Under the pieces are notes generated by a model that did no database searches, was not told the origin of the DNA, and worked only from the letters and a program-made list of their open reading frames with translations. Below are positions 55,039 through 63,430 of a DNA stretch of 64,000 nt, in pieces (positions within the stretch are counted from its first letter, which is position 1; each line of letters opens with the position of its first letter). The DNA comes from Caldilineaceae bacterium (GTDB lineage Bacteria; Chloroflexota; Anaerolineae; Caldilineales; Caldilineaceae): assembly GCA_019637685.1 (NCBI GenBank), contig JAHBVF010000001.1:62001-126000 (forward strand), read 5' to 3'. A program made the translations under genes and the position numbers.

Positions 55039-55263
55039 ATGGAGAACCTTTGGCAAAAAGTGACGCGCTGGACACACGCGCTTGGTGACTTTCAAGCGCG
55101 TGTGATTCTGACTTTGCTGTACGGGGTGCTGGTTCTGCCTACAGGACTGATTGCCCGTCTTGGCGGCGAACTGCTTCCCCACCAGCGCACAGAAACGCCT
55201 TCCTACTGGCAGAGCCGCTCGTCCCGGAAGGAGACCATTCGCAGTGCACGGGGGCAGGGCTAG
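55039..55263 (+). CDS. Small membrane protein linked to carbamoyltransferase
   Basis: A 74-residue protein with one hydrophobic segment (ARVILTLLYGVLVLPTGLIARL). Small single-span proteins of this sort (SxtJ/SxtK-like) precede NodU-type carbamoyltransferases in several bacteria; here the carbamoyltransferase begins two bases after its stop. I start at ATG 55039. The upstream 22 codons overlap the cobS end. Confidence 0.6.
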   Translation: MENLWQKVTRWTHALGDFQARVILTLLYGVLVLPTGLIARLGGELLPHQRTETPSYWQSRSSRKETIRSARGQG

Positions 55264-55265
55264 GC

Positions 55266-57095
55266 ATGTATATTCTGGGTATCTCCTGCTACTATCACGA
55301 CGCGGCCGCGGCCCTGCTCTATAACGGCCAGTTGGTGGCTGCGGCAGAAGAAGAACGTTTCTCCCGCGTCAAATTTGATTCCAGCTTCCCCCAACAGGCC
55401 ATCGACTTCTGTCTGGCCCAAGCGGGAATCTCTGCCCACGAGTTGGACTACGTAGTCTTCTATGAAAAACCCCTGCAAAAATTTGATCGTATCCTGCGTA
55501 CATCTCTGGCGGGTGTACCCCGTACTGCAAAGCTATTCCGGGAATCCATGGCCACCTGGTTCAGCGAGAAGCTCTGGATTAAAACCCATCTGCTGAATAA
55601 GCTGAATATTCCCGCCCGGAAACTTCTCTTTGCCGAGCACCATCTGAGCCATGCGGCCAGCGCTTTCTTCTGTTCGCCCTTCAAAGAGGCGGCCATTCTG
55701 ACCATCGACGGCGTGGGGGAGTGGACGACCACTGCTCTGGGCCGGGCCACTGCCGATTGGGGCGACGGCGGGCGCAATGCCATCGACCTGGAGCAGGAAA
55801 TCCGTTTTCCCCATTCTCTCGGCCTGTTCTATTCGGCCTTCACCGCCTGGCTCGGCTTTCAGGTGAACAACGGCGAGTACAAAGTGATGGGCATGTCCCC
55901 CTATGGCACGCCCCGCTATCTGGACAAAGTGGAAAAGGTGTTGCGGCTGGCCGAGGACGGCTCCTTTTCTCTGAATATGGACTATTTCAGCTTCCACACC
56001 TCCACCACCGACACCTACAACCGACGTTTTGTGGATCTGTTTGGCGCTCCCCGGGACCCCAAAGCCGAGTTCATCACCGATTTGACCCACCCCAACGGCG
56101 CGGGCAACCCGGACCGCGGCCTGCGCCAGCGCAACCAATACTACGCGGATGTGGCAATGTCCATCCAGCGCACCACCGAAGAGGCGATTCTGCGCATGGC
56201 CCGCCACCTGCACCGGACGACCGGCAGCGAGAATCTCTGCGTTGCTGGCGGGGTGGCTCTGAACAGCGTTGCCAACGGGCGCATCACCCGCGAGGGGCCG
56301 TTCAAAAATGTCTTCATTCAGCCCGCGGCCGGGGATAGCGGCGGCGCGCTGGGCGCGGCTCTCTACGCCTGGCACGTGCTGCTGGGAAAGCCTCGTACCT
56401 TTGTGATGGATCACGCCTATTGGGGCGCGGAGTATTGCCCGGCAGAGATCGCAGACTTTCTGCGGGAAAAGGACATCCCCTATCGGGAGATGGCAGACGA
56501 CCGCCTGGTGGATGAAACTGTAGACGACCTGACCAGTGGCCGGGTCGTTGGCTGGTTTCAGGGCCGTTTCGAATGGGGACCCCGCGCCCTGGGCAACCGC
56601 TCGATTCTGGCCGATCCCCGCCGGGAAGAGATGAAAGAGATCGTCAACGAAAAGATCAAATTCCGCGAACCCTTCCGCCCCTTTGCGCCGGCTGTGCTGG
56701 AAGAATACGCGGCCGACTACTACGCCACCCCCCGCCTGGACGAGAATCTCCTGGCCCGCTATATGCTGCTGGTCAGCCCCGTGGCCGAAAAGCGTTGGCA
56801 GGAAGTGCCCGCCACCACCCACATGGGGTCGGGCCGTTTGCAGACAGTGCGCCGGGACTGGAACCCCCGCTACTACGATCTCATCCGTCGCTTCGGCCAG
56901 GCCACAGGCACGCCCGTGCTCCTCAATACTTCCTTCAACCTGCGCGGCGAACCGATTGTGACCTGGCCCCACAACGCCTTCAATACATTCGTCGGCAGCG
57001 ACATCGATGTGCTGGTGCTGGGCAATTTTGTCGTGCGCAAAGAGACATTGGGCAGCCGCTTTCAGCCCACTTTCAAAGGCGCGCTGGGAGAATAA
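55266..57095 (+). CDS. NodU/CmcH-family carbamoyltransferase
   Basis: A 609-residue enzyme that forms carbamoyl-AMP and transfers carbamoyl to a hydroxyl of a sugar or secondary metabolite. The N-terminal HSP70-like domain has GISCYYHDAAAALLYNG and EEERFSRVKFD, a metal-binding EHHLSHAASAF and ILTIDGVGEW. The C-terminal part shows ALGNRSILADPR and FRPFAPAVL. The acceptor is unknown. It starts two bases after the small membrane-protein gene and is followed, four bases on, by an SGNH gene, consistent with modification of a cell-surface glycan. Confidence 0.92.
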   Translation: MYILGISCYYHDAAAALLYNGQLVAAAEEERFSRVKFDSSFPQQAIDFCLAQAGISAHELDYVVFYEKPLQKFDRILRTSLAGVPRTAKLFRESMATWFSEKLWIKTHLLNKLNIPARKLLFAEHHLSHAASAFFCSPFKEAAILTIDGVGEWTTTALGRATADWGDGGRNAIDLEQEIRFPHSLGLFYSAFTAWLGFQVNNGEYKVMGMSPYGTPRYLDKVEKVLRLAEDGSFSLNMDYFSFHTSTTDTYNRRFVDLFGAPRDPKAEFITDLTHPNGAGNPDRGLRQRNQYYADVAMSIQRTTEEAILRMARHLHRTTGSENLCVAGGVALNSVANGRITREGPFKNVFIQPAAGDSGGALGAALYAWHVLLGKPRTFVMDHAYWGAEYCPAEIADFLREKDIPYREMADDRLVDETVDDLTSGRVVGWFQGRFEWGPRALGNRSILADPRREEMKEIVNEKIKFREPFRPFAPAVLEEYAADYYATPRLDENLLARYMLLVSPVAEKRWQEVPATTHMGSGRLQTVRRDWNPRYYDLIRRFGQATGTPVLLNTSFNLRGEPIVTWPHNAFNTFVGSDIDVLVLGNFVVRKETLGSRFQPTFKGALGE

Positions 57096-57098
57096 CCG

Positions 57099-58682
57099 AT
57101 GATGCGCAAGGGGCTGAGTGCGATTCTGCTGATTTGCTTCTATTTGATCTTTTTCGCTTTGGTGGTGGAAGCGGGCGTGCGTTTGGCCGGTGCCGCGCCG
57201 CCTGCCGCGCCCAGTGGCTGGTTCTGGCGTTCGCCCGATCCTGTCACCGGCTGGAGCCACCTGCCCGGTGTGGCTGCTCGCTCCTTCAATCCCTTCTACG
57301 AATTTGACGTGCAGGTGACGCTTAACAGCCGGGGCATCCGCGGGCCAGAGACGCTGACCTACGCCAGGACGGACGGCGTGTACCGGGTGCTGCTCCTGGG
57401 CGATTCCTTTATGGAAGCGTTGCAGGTCAATGACGATGAGACCCTGGGCGAAGTGCTGCGCAGCCATCTTCAGGCCCAACTGGGCAGGCCGGTGGAGGTG
57501 ATCAATAGCGGCGTCAGCGGGTTTGGCACGGATCAGGAACTCCTCTGGCTGCGGGAAGAGGGTGTCAAGTATGCGCCGGACCTGGTGCTGCTGGCCGTCT
57601 ACCCTCACAACGATTTTATGAACAACGCCGAGGTGCTGGAATCCGCCAATCAGGGCGCGATCAGCAAACCTTTTTTCGCGCTGGCCGATGGACAATTGCA
57701 GTTACACTACTACCCCTACGATCCCGCGTCCGTGCCGCCTGTCAGCAGCCCTTTTGCCGAAGTAGCCCAGACAGAAATGGCCCCCGGCCCCCTGACACCC
57801 CTGGCCGACTGGCTGCGTCCCCGTTCCGCTTTCTACCGTTATTTCGATCCCCGCATCCGCATTGCATCGCCCAGAACCGCGGCCTGGCTGGCGCGCACAG
57901 GTCTGCTCGCGCCCGGCCAGGAAAGTCAACTGGTGGCCCAGGGCGCGGGCTTCGTCCCTCTCACCTACCGCATCTATCAGAACCCGCTCGGCCCGGAGTG
58001 GCAGCAGGCCGTGGCCCTGACGACCGCCCTTTTTGGCGAAATTCGCACGACCGCAGAAAGTATCGGTGCCCAGAGCGCGGCGCTGGTCATCCCCTCTCCA
58101 GAGACAGTATATCCGGCCCGCTGGCAGCAGATTTTGACCCGATTCCCGGCTATGCAGAGCGACGCCTGGGACTTGCAGCAACCGGAGCGGTTGGCCCTGA
58201 CTGCCCTGGCCGACGCGGGCATCCCGGCCCATTCCCTGGCAACGGCTTTGGCCCGCGGCGCGGCCAACGCGCCGCTGCTCTATTTTGCTGAAGAGGGCCA
58301 CTGGACAGCCGCTGGCCACCGCCTGGCCGCGCTGGATGGATTCAACTTCTTGCAAACCAGCGGGCTGATTTCGGGACTGGCCGGCCCCCCGCTTGAACTG
58401 TCCCTGCCGCGTCCTGTTCGCACACCGGGGGAGTGGATGGTGCTGGCAATTCTGCTGGTAATCGCCCTGTCCCTCCTGTGGGAAATGTGGAAACTGGGGC
58501 CACGGCGCTGGCTGCGCAATGTGGGCGTGGGTCTGGCGACTGTGGGTGAACTGCTGATGTATATGGCCCGCCAACGCCAGTTTGCCCTTCTGCCTCTGCT
58601 GATCCTTCTCCTCACCTTTGCCGGGCTGCTGGTGCTTGCCCAAGCGTCGGTGGTGGGACCATTCATCTACACCCTCATCTGA
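57099..58682 (+). CDS. Membrane-anchored SGNH-hydrolase-like protein
   Basis: A 527-residue protein. An N-terminal span (ILLICFYLIFFALVV) leads to an external SGNH domain: block I LLLGDSFME (Ser103), a Gly-rich block VINSGVSGFGTDQEL, Asn in HNDFMNN, and block V GHWTAAGH with His (about 395-405). Two further hydrophobic segments end the protein. Such proteins are surface-glycan O-acetyl- or esterase-type enzymes (AlgX/AlgJ class). Its stop overlaps the cobU start by one base. Confidence 0.82.
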   Translation: MMRKGLSAILLICFYLIFFALVVEAGVRLAGAAPPAAPSGWFWRSPDPVTGWSHLPGVAARSFNPFYEFDVQVTLNSRGIRGPETLTYARTDGVYRVLLLGDSFMEALQVNDDETLGEVLRSHLQAQLGRPVEVINSGVSGFGTDQELLWLREEGVKYAPDLVLLAVYPHNDFMNNAEVLESANQGAISKPFFALADGQLQLHYYPYDPASVPPVSSPFAEVAQTEMAPGPLTPLADWLRPRSAFYRYFDPRIRIASPRTAAWLARTGLLAPGQESQLVAQGAGFVPLTYRIYQNPLGPEWQQAVALTTALFGEIRTTAESIGAQSAALVIPSPETVYPARWQQILTRFPAMQSDAWDLQQPERLALTALADAGIPAHSLATALARGAANAPLLYFAEEGHWTAAGHRLAALDGFNFLQTSGLISGLAGPPLELSLPRPVRTPGEWMVLAILLVIALSLLWEMWKLGPRRWLRNVGVGLATVGELLMYMARQRQFALLPLLILLLTFAGLLVLAQASVVGPFIYTLI

Positions 58683-59317
58683 TGGCCCCCTCCCATAGCT
58701 CTCTCTACTTTCTTCTCGGCGGCGCGCGCAGCGGCAAGAGCGACTACGCGCTGGAACTGGCGCGCGGCCTGGCCGGGGACGCGCCGATTCTTTTTATTGC
58801 CACGGCCCAGGCCGGTGACAGCGAAATGGCCGAGCGCATCAGCCGCCACCAATCCGAGCGCCCCGGCCATTGGCAAACGCTGGAAGCCCCAATACAGGTG
58901 GGCCGCCGCTGGCAGGAATACCCAATCGCCAATCGTCAGTCGCCAGTCCCCTCCGTCGCCGTGCTGGACTGTCTCACCCTTCTCGTCTCCAATCTTCTCT
59001 TCGCAGACAGCGCAGACCCGGAAACGGAGGCCGAAGCAATTTTCCAGCAGCGGGTGGATGGAGAAATCGACGAACTTCTGGCTGCCCAGACCGCGCTGGG
59101 CCTGCCGTTGATTGTCGTCAGCAACGAAGTGGGAATGGGGATTGTCCCGGCTGGCCGCATCAGCCGCCTCTACCGGGACCTGTTGGGCCGGGCCAATCGG
59201 CGGTTGGCCGGAGCCGCGGCCCACGCGATTTTCCTGCTGGCGGGCATCCCCCTGGACCTGAAACGCTGGCAGATGGATTTGCCCGGCCCAGCCCGTCCCG
59301 ACAGCGCCACAGAATGA
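58682..59317 (+). CDS. cobU: Adenosylcobinamide kinase/guanylyltransferase
   Basis: CobU phosphorylates adenosylcobinamide and adds GMP; the resulting GDP form is the substrate of CobS. The 211-residue product has the P-loop GGARSGKS (13-20), the guanylylated His56 in ISRHQSERP, VAVLDCLTL and SNEVGMGIVP. Residues 79-91 (EYPIANRQSPVPS) are encoded by a CCCAATCGCC-type word repeat (58916-58954), an unusual insert at a spot where homologues differ in length. The gene is coupled to the SGNH gene upstream (TGATG) and to the PMT gene downstream (ATGA). Confidence 0.93.
   Translation: MAPSHSSLYFLLGGARSGKSDYALELARGLAGDAPILFIATAQAGDSEMAERISRHQSERPGHWQTLEAPIQVGRRWQEYPIANRQSPVPSVAVLDCLTLLVSNLLFADSADPETEAEAIFQQRVDGEIDELLAAQTALGLPLIVVSNEVGMGIVPAGRISRLYRDLLGRANRRLAGAAAHAIFLLAGIPLDLKRWQMDLPGPARPDSATE
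58916..58954. repeat. CCCAATCGCCAATC word repeat inside cobU
   Basis: TACCCAATCGCCAATCGTCA continues as GTCGCCAGTCCCC. It matches the intergenic words at 23757-23787. It is in frame and encodes an apparently tolerated surface loop. Confidence 0.6.
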
Positions 59318-61620
59318 TTGCCCTACGCGGCCGCGCCTACGCCCATGCCTTTTGGCTGGGATTGCTCCTCTTCGCGGTCTATCTCCTCAGCTTCTCTGGC
59401 CGCTTCCACGTAATGGACGAAGTGGCCGTCTTCGCCGTCGGCCACAATCTGGCCGTCAATGGACAGGCCGACATCAATCAATTGATCTGGACCAATCACT
59501 GGACTCCCCATCCGCCCGGCGTGTGGGGGGTGGATGGCAATCTCTACACCAAAAAAGCGCCCGGCGTCTCTCTGCTGGCGGCTGGTTTGGTGTGGCTGGC
59601 CCGGCTGGGGAGCGGTATCAGCACTGTCTTTGTGGGGCTGCTGGTCGGCGGCTTGACTGTTGCAGCGACGGCCAGCCTGCTGGTTGTCTGGCTGGAAGAC
59701 GTGGGCTTCTCCCGGCCTGTCGCCCTGCTGACCGGCCTGGGCTATGGCCTCTGCACCTTCGCCTGGGTCTACGCCCGGATGCTGTGGGACCTGCCGGTGG
59801 TGGGCCTGCTGGGGTTGGCAATGGTCTGGGCGCTGCACCGGGTAAAGGGGCAGACCTCCCGCGCCTGGCTGTGGCTGCTGCTGGCGGGTGTCAGCGCGGC
59901 CCTGGCCGTGATCTTTCGCTACGAGAGCCTCTATCTGGCGGGCTGTGGCGCGCTCTATCTGCTGGCGTCAGGTGTTCGCCGTCCAGGCCAGGCCGTTCGT
60001 CGTTTGGCCCTCTTTCTGGCTCCGCTGCTGCCCGTGGCCCTGGCGCTGATAGTCTACAACCAGACCCGCTTTGGCGCAGTGAGCGACACGGGCTATACCA
60101 GTGAACTCTCCTTCCACTTTTCCTGGTTCAGTCTCTACGGCCTCACTTTCAGCCCCGGCCAGGGACTCTTTACCACCAGCCCCTTTCTGCTCTTGGGGCT
60201 GCTGGGCGTTGCCCCGTTGCGTCGCCGTCTGCCGCCTGTCTACTTCTGGCTGATCGCGGGCATGGCCCTGGCTGTCTGGCTCTTTTACAGCGCCTGGTTT
60301 GCCTGGGGCGGCGTCTGGAATTGGGGACCCCGCTTTCTGCTCAGCGTCCTGCCTCTGCTGATGATCTTTGTGGCCGCCGCGCTGGAAGAATATCGGGGCC
60401 GCGCCTGGCTGTGGCCCTTGGCGGCTCTGCTGGGCCTGCTCAGTCTCGTTGGCAACGGGGCAGGAATGGTGACGGATTTCAACGCGTTTTTCGCGGGCAT
60501 CGACTCCAACCGGGACTTTGTGCTACACTGGAAGCACTTCCCGCCTGTGGGCAACTGGCGCATCTTTCTGGCCGGTGAACCCATCGACCTGGCCTGGGCC
60601 GAGGGCAGTCTGGGAAACATCCGCTGGCACTGGGCCGCGGCCCTGCCTGCGGCGCTGCTCCTGCTGTTGGCCGGTGCAGGGCTATGGCACGCACTGCGCC
60701 GGCCTAAGCCCCCGGGCTGGCTGGGCGTCGTGTTGGGGATGGGGCTGGCTCTTTTCTTCACAGGGCAAAGCCTGGGCAGCTATTCCCGGCTGGAGCAGGC
60801 GCAGCCCACCTATCAGGCGGATGTGGCGCTCCTGGTCGGGCTGGGCCAGCAGACAGAGCCAGGGGATGCCCTGCTCATCACTGCGCCTGCCTACGCGGAC
60901 TTTCAGGAATTGGCCGCCCGTCTGATGGCCTATGCGCGCGTCTCACTCCCCGTCTCCTTTTGGATGGAGGGCAGCGAACGGGGGATTCGTGACGACGAAC
61001 GGGCGCGGGTACTGGCCGCGGCCACAGAATCGGGTGGGCGTCTCTGGCTGCTGGAACGCTGGCATTCGCCCGCGGACGCGCTGACACCGACCGCACGCTG
61101 GCTGGAAACCCAGCGCTACCTGGCCCAACAGACGGACATCGGCGCGAGTGGACGACTCTCCCTCTTTGTGGCTGAAGCCGTGCCCACGACGACTGTGCCC
61201 GCTGGCGTGACTTTTCAGGGCGGACTGCTCTTGGAAAATTTTACTGTTCCCGCTGGGGTGGTGACGGCAGGCACAGACCTGCCTGTGCGTCTGGGCTGGC
61301 GGGCCGAAGAAAGCGTGCGGCCCGGTCCCATCACCAGTTTTGTCCATCTGCTGGCCGAGCGGAATTTGTCCCAACGGGTGGCGGAAAGCGACCGTTTCCT
61401 GCTGGACAGCCAGCAGCCTGCCCGCTCGCCCTTGCGTCCCGGCCAGTCTGTGGCCCAGGGACATTTGCTCCGTCTGCCTCGGGAATTGCCGCCTGGCCGG
61501 TATGTGCTGGTGGCTGGGCTTTATGACAGCGAAACCGTCGAGCGTCTGCGCCGGGTTGACGCCAGCGGGGACGATTTTGTCTATTTGACAACTTTCGACA
61601 TTGTCAGCGCAGACGAGTGA
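59314..61620 (+). CDS. PMT/ArnT-like integral membrane glycosyltransferase
   Basis: A 768-residue GT-C-type protein. About 12 hydrophobic segments fill residues 1-480. The first outer loop carries the acidic MDEVAVFAVGHNLAVNG and KKAPGVSLLAAGLV patterns of PMT/ArnT (substrate-binding acidic residue and the following Lys). Residues about 490-768 are a soluble part, including a beta domain (LRLPRELPPGRYVLVAGLYD). It likely uses a polyprenyl-phosphate sugar on the outer face. The ATG overlaps the cobU stop (ATGA). Confidence 0.85.
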   Translation: MIALRGRAYAHAFWLGLLLFAVYLLSFSGRFHVMDEVAVFAVGHNLAVNGQADINQLIWTNHWTPHPPGVWGVDGNLYTKKAPGVSLLAAGLVWLARLGSGISTVFVGLLVGGLTVAATASLLVVWLEDVGFSRPVALLTGLGYGLCTFAWVYARMLWDLPVVGLLGLAMVWALHRVKGQTSRAWLWLLLAGVSAALAVIFRYESLYLAGCGALYLLASGVRRPGQAVRRLALFLAPLLPVALALIVYNQTRFGAVSDTGYTSELSFHFSWFSLYGLTFSPGQGLFTTSPFLLLGLLGVAPLRRRLPPVYFWLIAGMALAVWLFYSAWFAWGGVWNWGPRFLLSVLPLLMIFVAAALEEYRGRAWLWPLAALLGLLSLVGNGAGMVTDFNAFFAGIDSNRDFVLHWKHFPPVGNWRIFLAGEPIDLAWAEGSLGNIRWHWAAALPAALLLLLAGAGLWHALRRPKPPGWLGVVLGMGLALFFTGQSLGSYSRLEQAQPTYQADVALLVGLGQQTEPGDALLITAPAYADFQELAARLMAYARVSLPVSFWMEGSERGIRDDERARVLAAATESGGRLWLLERWHSPADALTPTARWLETQRYLAQQTDIGASGRLSLFVAEAVPTTTVPAGVTFQGGLLLENFTVPAGVVTAGTDLPVRLGWRAEESVRPGPITSFVHLLAERNLSQRVAESDRFLLDSQQPARSPLRPGQSVAQGHLLRLPRELPPGRYVLVAGLYDSETVERLRRVDASGDDFVYLTTFDIVSADE

Positions 61621-61710
61621 ACACCCGTATCCTGGCAGGCCGCTGAACTTCCTGCCCATTTCTCCTGCCCATTTCTATTTGTCCGGTTCGCCATTTCACC
61701 GAGAACCCCT

Positions 61711-62223
61711 ATGACTGACTACACACCTGTCTTTTCTGCGATTGGCTACATTCTCATTTTTCTGGGGCTGGTGGGCGCGGTTGTGCCTCTGCTGCCGGGT
61801 CCCTTCTTCATCTGGCTGGGCGTCTTTATCTGGGCCTGGGGCGACGGCTTTGTCCAGATCGGCTGGCCCACCCTTCTCTTTCTGGGCCTGCTCACGCTCT
61901 TCGCCTGGGGGGTGGACATCGCTTTCAGTCTGATCAGCAGCCGCAAGGCCGGCGCGGGCTGGCTCTCCATCGGCGTCTCCATCCTGGCGGGCATCGGCGG
62001 TGGGATTCTGCTCAGCTTTATTCCGCTGGTCGGGTCGATTCTGGGCGCAATCGGCGGCGCGATTGCCGGTCTCTGGTATATGGAATACCGGGCCAAAGGC
62101 GACCGGGCACTGGCCACCCAGGCCGTGCGCGGCTATATCGGCGGGGTGCTGGTTTCCATGGCTGTGGAGTTGGGGACTGCCCTGGCAATGATTGCGATTT
62201 TTGCGTGGCAGGCGTTTGTTTGA
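61711..62223 (+). CDS. DUF456-family membrane protein
   Basis: A 170-residue protein with five or six hydrophobic segments and the family words GLVGAVVPLLPGPFFIWLGVF, SRKAGAG and GGILLSFIPLVGSILGAIGGA. The function of DUF456 is unknown. Its stop overlaps the thiN start by one base (TGATG), so the two are translationally coupled. Confidence 0.82.
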   Translation: MTDYTPVFSAIGYILIFLGLVGAVVPLLPGPFFIWLGVFIWAWGDGFVQIGWPTLLFLGLLTLFAWGVDIAFSLISSRKAGAGWLSIGVSILAGIGGGILLSFIPLVGSILGAIGGAIAGLWYMEYRAKGDRALATQAVRGYIGGVLVSMAVELGTALAMIAIFAWQAFV

Positions 62224-62864
62224 TGCGCGCCGTTATCTTTGTGAATGGCGTTGTCAACGATTATCCAGCCCTGGCCCGACGTCTTCGCCCGGACGACTAT
62301 CTCATCGCGGCGGACGGGGGCGCGCGTCACTGCGCGGCATTGGGGCTGCGGCCCGCGGTGCTGGTGGGAGATTTGGACAGTATCTCCCCGGCCCGGTTGG
62401 CTGATTACGAGCAGACGGGTGTGGAGATCGAACGCCATCCGCCCCGCAAGGACGAGACGGACTTGGAATTGGCTGTGCGCCGGGCTATGGCCGACGGAGC
62501 ATCGGAGATTCTTCTATTGGGCGCGCTGGGGGGGCGGTTGGATCAGACCCTGGCCAATCTGCTGCTCCCGGCCCGGCAGGCGTGGCCCGTGCCCATTTTG
62601 CTGGCTGATGACAGGCAACTGGCCCGTGTGGTGCGCGGGGGCGAATCGGTGACGATTTACGGCGCGCCAGGGGATACTGTCAGCGCCATACCGCTCAGCG
62701 CGGAGGCTACAGGCATCACATACACTGGACTGGAATATCCGTTGACCGACGCGACTCTGCCTCTGGGCAGCACCCAGGGAATCAGCAATCAGATGGCTGG
62801 AGACTGTGCCACCATCCGGTTGGGCAGTGGAATACTGCTGGTTGTGCAGGAGGGCGGAGAGTAG
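62223..62864 (+). CDS. thiN: Thiamine pyrophosphokinase
   Basis: A 213-residue enzyme that converts thiamine to thiamine diphosphate, the cofactor of the KorAB enzyme in this window. Motifs are AADGGARH, VGDLDSIS, KDETDLELAVR and GALGGRLDQTLANLLL, with a C-terminal beta domain ending in STQGISNQM. The ATG at 62223 overlaps the DUF456 stop. Confidence 0.9.
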   Translation: MRAVIFVNGVVNDYPALARRLRPDDYLIAADGGARHCAALGLRPAVLVGDLDSISPARLADYEQTGVEIERHPPRKDETDLELAVRRAMADGASEILLLGALGGRLDQTLANLLLPARQAWPVPILLADDRQLARVVRGGESVTIYGAPGDTVSAIPLSAEATGITYTGLEYPLTDATLPLGSTQGISNQMAGDCATIRLGSGILLVVQEGGE

Positions 62865-62884
62865 GGAGCGGTACGTTTCTGCGT

Positions 62885-63367
62885 TTACAGCACACGAAAG
62901 TCCACAAAGGGGATGTGCTGTTCGGCCACTTGCCGGTAGTCCTCATCTGTGCCGTCCACCTGATAGCCGATGACTTTGGCCAGGGCACGGGCCAGAGATG
63001 GGTTGTGATGGGCGTAGTCTACCATCGCCGCGCCCGATTCTGCCGGAGAGAGGGGGTGGGCTTCGGCCTGCATCCGCCGATTGCCCACCTGAATTGTTAC
63101 CCGCGGGGTGGTGCAAACGTTGCGATACCAGTCGGATTTGGCTCCAAATCCCGACGCCACCCGGTAGGTGTTCGCTGCGGGATCAAATTTCGCCACCTCC
63201 ACAACGGCCTGGCGCGGTTGACCACTTTTGCGCCCGGTGTGGGTGAGCAGCATCAACCGTTTGCCCAACAATCTCCCCAGCCCCACCCGATAGAGCCAAA
63301 TGGGTGCCCGCCACAGCAGCCGTTGCAGCCCGCGAGGCGGTTGTCTGCCCGTGTCTGTTTTGTCCAC
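62885..63367 (-). CDS. Deazaflavin (F420)-dependent nitroreductase-like protein
   Basis: A 160-residue split-beta-barrel protein of the DDN/Rv-type family. Core blocks are LMLLTHTGRKSGQPRQAVVEV, YRVASGFGAKSDWYRNV and TIQVGNRRMQA. The start is GTG 63367, with AAAGGGGG five bases upstream; the ATG ten codons earlier is the alternative. F420 use is a family inference. It is convergent with thiN (21 bases apart). Confidence 0.82.
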   Translation of the reverse strand: MDKTDTGRQPPRGLQRLLWRAPIWLYRVGLGRLLGKRLMLLTHTGRKSGQPRQAVVEVAKFDPAANTYRVASGFGAKSDWYRNVCTTPRVTIQVGNRRMQAEAHPLSPAESGAAMVDYAHHNPSLARALAKVIGYQVDGTDEDYRQVAEQHIPFVDFRVL

Positions 63368-63430
63368 GATTTCCCCCTTTTTCAGACAACTCAGCACAAA
63401 TCAATTCAAGCAAAAATCTGTGCTGCTTGA

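Noticed and set aside
54973..55263. Longer start for the small membrane protein
   Set aside because: It overlaps the cobS end and adds a sequence without homology-like features; 55039 is preferred.
55533..57695. 720-residue minus-strand open frame
   Set aside because: Opposite the carbamoyltransferase and SGNH genes; composition and lack of motifs mark it as a shadow.
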